From an uncultured Flaviramulus sp. (lineage in GTDB: Bacteria; Bacteroidota; Bacteroidia; Flavobacteriales; Flavobacteriaceae), in the NCBI GenBank assembly GCA_947501105.1, contig CANMUP010000003.1, positions 1 through 64,000 on the forward strand: DNA of 64,000 bases, read 5' to 3'. This document shows, piece by piece, positions 62,956-64,000 of the stretch (positions within the stretch are counted from its first letter, which is position 1; each line of letters begins with the position of its first letter). The notes beneath the pieces are model-generated. The model did no database searches. It was given only the letters and a program-made list of their open reading frames with translations, and was not told the origin of the DNA. Made by a program: the position numbers and the translations under genes.

Positions 62956-63635
62956 GAACGAAAAATAATTTTTACTTTTTTGTACTGTTTGTAACAGTCT
63001 TAGTTTTTTGTAGTTTTTCAAGTAAAAAAACAAAAGTTTTAATTATTGGAGATTCTATATCTATTGGATATACTCCTTTTGTAAAAGAAAATATAAGAAG
63101 TAAAGCCATTGTAAAGCATAATCCAGGGAACGCACAACATACAGGAACAGGACTTAAAAAAGTTAAAGAATGGATAGGAAACGAGGATTGGGATATTATT
63201 CAGTTTAATTGGGGTTTATGGGATTTGTGTTACCGACATCCAGACTCAAAGGTATATGGTAACAGAGATAAAGTAAATGGAAAGGTTACTTTTTCTTTAG
63301 AAGAATATGAGAAGAATTTAGAAGGCATTATACAGTCAATCAAACAGGTTTCTGATGCTCAACTAATATTTGTTACCACCAGTTATGTCCCAAAATATGA
63401 AGCTGGAAGATTTAAGAAGGATGCTCAAAAGTTTAATAAGGTGGCTAAAAGAGTTATGAAGAAGTATGATATTAAGGTGAATGATATTTATAAAAAATCT
63501 AAAGTTATTCATAAAGAATTTGGGAAAGGAGATGATGATGTACATTATTCTAAAGAGGGCTATAAAAAGCTAGCAAAAATTATTTCTGAGTTTCTTTCAG
63601 AAGAGATTAGAAAGATTAATACAAAGCAATTATAG
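62952..63635 (+). CDS. SGNH/GDSL-family hydrolase, exported
   Basis: A 227-residue protein with an N-terminal hydrophobic segment (LFVTVLVFCSFSSKK), probably a signal peptide. SGNH blocks: GDSISIGYTPF (Ser), NPGNAQHTGTG, FNWGLWDLCYR and DDVHYSKEGYKKL (Asp and His). SGNH enzymes are commonly acetyl or acyl esterases. The position directly after a GH29 fusion (ATGA overlap) suggests removal of O-acetyl groups that block fucosidase or hexosaminidase action. The usual GTND block is replaced by NWGLWDL, as in a distinct SGNH subgroup. The substrate is not known. Confidence 0.85.
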   Translation: MRTKNNFYFFVLFVTVLVFCSFSSKKTKVLIIGDSISIGYTPFVKENIRSKAIVKHNPGNAQHTGTGLKKVKEWIGNEDWDIIQFNWGLWDLCYRHPDSKVYGNRDKVNGKVTFSLEEYEKNLEGIIQSIKQVSDAQLIFVTTSYVPKYEAGRFKKDAQKFNKVAKRVMKKYDIKVNDIYKKSKVIHKEFGKGDDDVHYSKEGYKKLAKIISEFLSEEIRKINTKQL

Positions 63636-63670
63636 CTAAAAACAAATTGTGAATATATAGATAAGTTAAT

Positions 63671-64000
63671 ATGAAGTTTTTTTTGAAATTATCTTTATTA
63701 GTTATTCTAATTTTTACGGGTTGTAAACCAGAAATACAATCTATAAAAATAGCTTGCGTAGGAGATAGTATTACTTATGGAGCTGGTATAGATAATCGCG
63801 AGAATAATGCTTATCCAAAGCAATTACAGACTCTACTTGGAGATAATTATCAAGTAAAAAACTTTGGTGTAAACGGTAATACATTATTAAAAAAGGGAGA
63901 CTATCCATATTGGAAATCTGATGAATACCAAGAAGCCTTGGAATTTGTTCCAGATATAGTTTATATTAAATTAGGAACCAATGATAGTAAACAACAAAAC
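63671..64000 (+). CDS. SGNH/GDSL-family hydrolase lipoprotein, 3' end beyond the window
   Basis: The frame from ATG at 63671 is open to the right edge (110 codons). It starts with a lipoprotein signal (MKFFLKLSLLVILIFTGC), then the SGNH block I GDSITYGAGI, block II NFGVNGNTLLKKGD and block III KLGTNDSKQQN, so it is a second esterase-type protein, closer to the classical GTND form than its neighbour. The gap of 35 bases to the previous gene fits the same transcript. The C-terminal Asp-His block and any further domains are outside the window, so the final size and exact family are open. Confidence 0.8.
   Translation, partial: MKFFLKLSLLVILIFTGCKPEIQSIKIACVGDSITYGAGIDNRENNAYPKQLQTLLGDNYQVKNFGVNGNTLLKKGDYPYWKSDEYQEALEFVPDIVYIKLGTNDSKQQN

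Overview
The window is A+T-rich DNA from a bacterium of the Bacteroidota, most likely a marine or glycan-degrading member of the Flavobacteriaceae (genus not resolvable). The evidence is the many lipoprotein signal peptides, the absence of Shine-Dalgarno-like spacing rules, TAnnTTTG-like promoter boxes, a multidomain M14 peptidase with MopE-type repeats, and the dense set of GH92, GH20, GH29, GH130 and PNGase F genes. No rRNA, tRNA, CRISPR array, transposase or phage gene was seen.

Layout. Positions 1-3659 (minus strand, open at the left edge) hold a secreted multidomain zinc carboxypeptidase. From 3880 to the right edge every gene lies on the plus strand, usually 0-70 bases apart and several with 4-base ATGA overlaps, so the locus looks like a few long transcription units. 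Region A (3880-11922): two EEP-fold hydrolases flank a GH20, sulfatase, GH123-like and EEP group that ends at a hairpin at 11921-11946. Region B (12363-25563): GH92, a sodium/solute symporter, GH130 phosphorylase, CBM9-like protein, GH18, a GHL10-like protein, GH92 and GH20. Region C (25660-33461): a five-gene module of DUF1549/DUF1553 cytochrome, Tat-exported DUF1501 and NHL proteins, and two proteins with chitobiase-type and discoidin-like modules, one of them a membrane cytochrome. Region D (33506-45654): GH92, GH123-like, GH29, GH92, DUF4838/GH163, EEP and PNGase F. Region E (45823-51523): a UxaA-type dehydratase, an SDR, a GH20 and a fumarylacetoacetase-fold enzyme. Region F (51567-64000): five GH29 or GH29-containing proteins, a beta-helix/PDZ protein and two SGNH hydrolases, the last cut by the window edge.

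How the genes fit together (inference from family functions). The set reads as a pathway for fucosylated, possibly sulfated N-glycans, probably of the high-mannose or paucimannose type, since no sialidase or GH2/GH35 galactosidase is present. PNGase F and the GH163-like enzyme would release glycans; four GH92 enzymes trim alpha-mannose; six GH29 proteins and perhaps the beta-helix protein remove fucose; three GH20 and two GH123-like enzymes remove N-acetylhexosamines. The remaining Man-beta-1,4-GlcNAc could enter through the symporter and be split by the cytoplasmic GH130 enzyme immediately downstream. The region E enzymes suit oxidative breakdown of L-fucose or a related deoxy sugar acid. No SusC/SusD pair and no regulator lie in the window.

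The least explained part is region C, where predicted c-type cytochromes carry glycan-binding-type modules inside a glycan degradation locus. It is the best candidate for an undescribed system.
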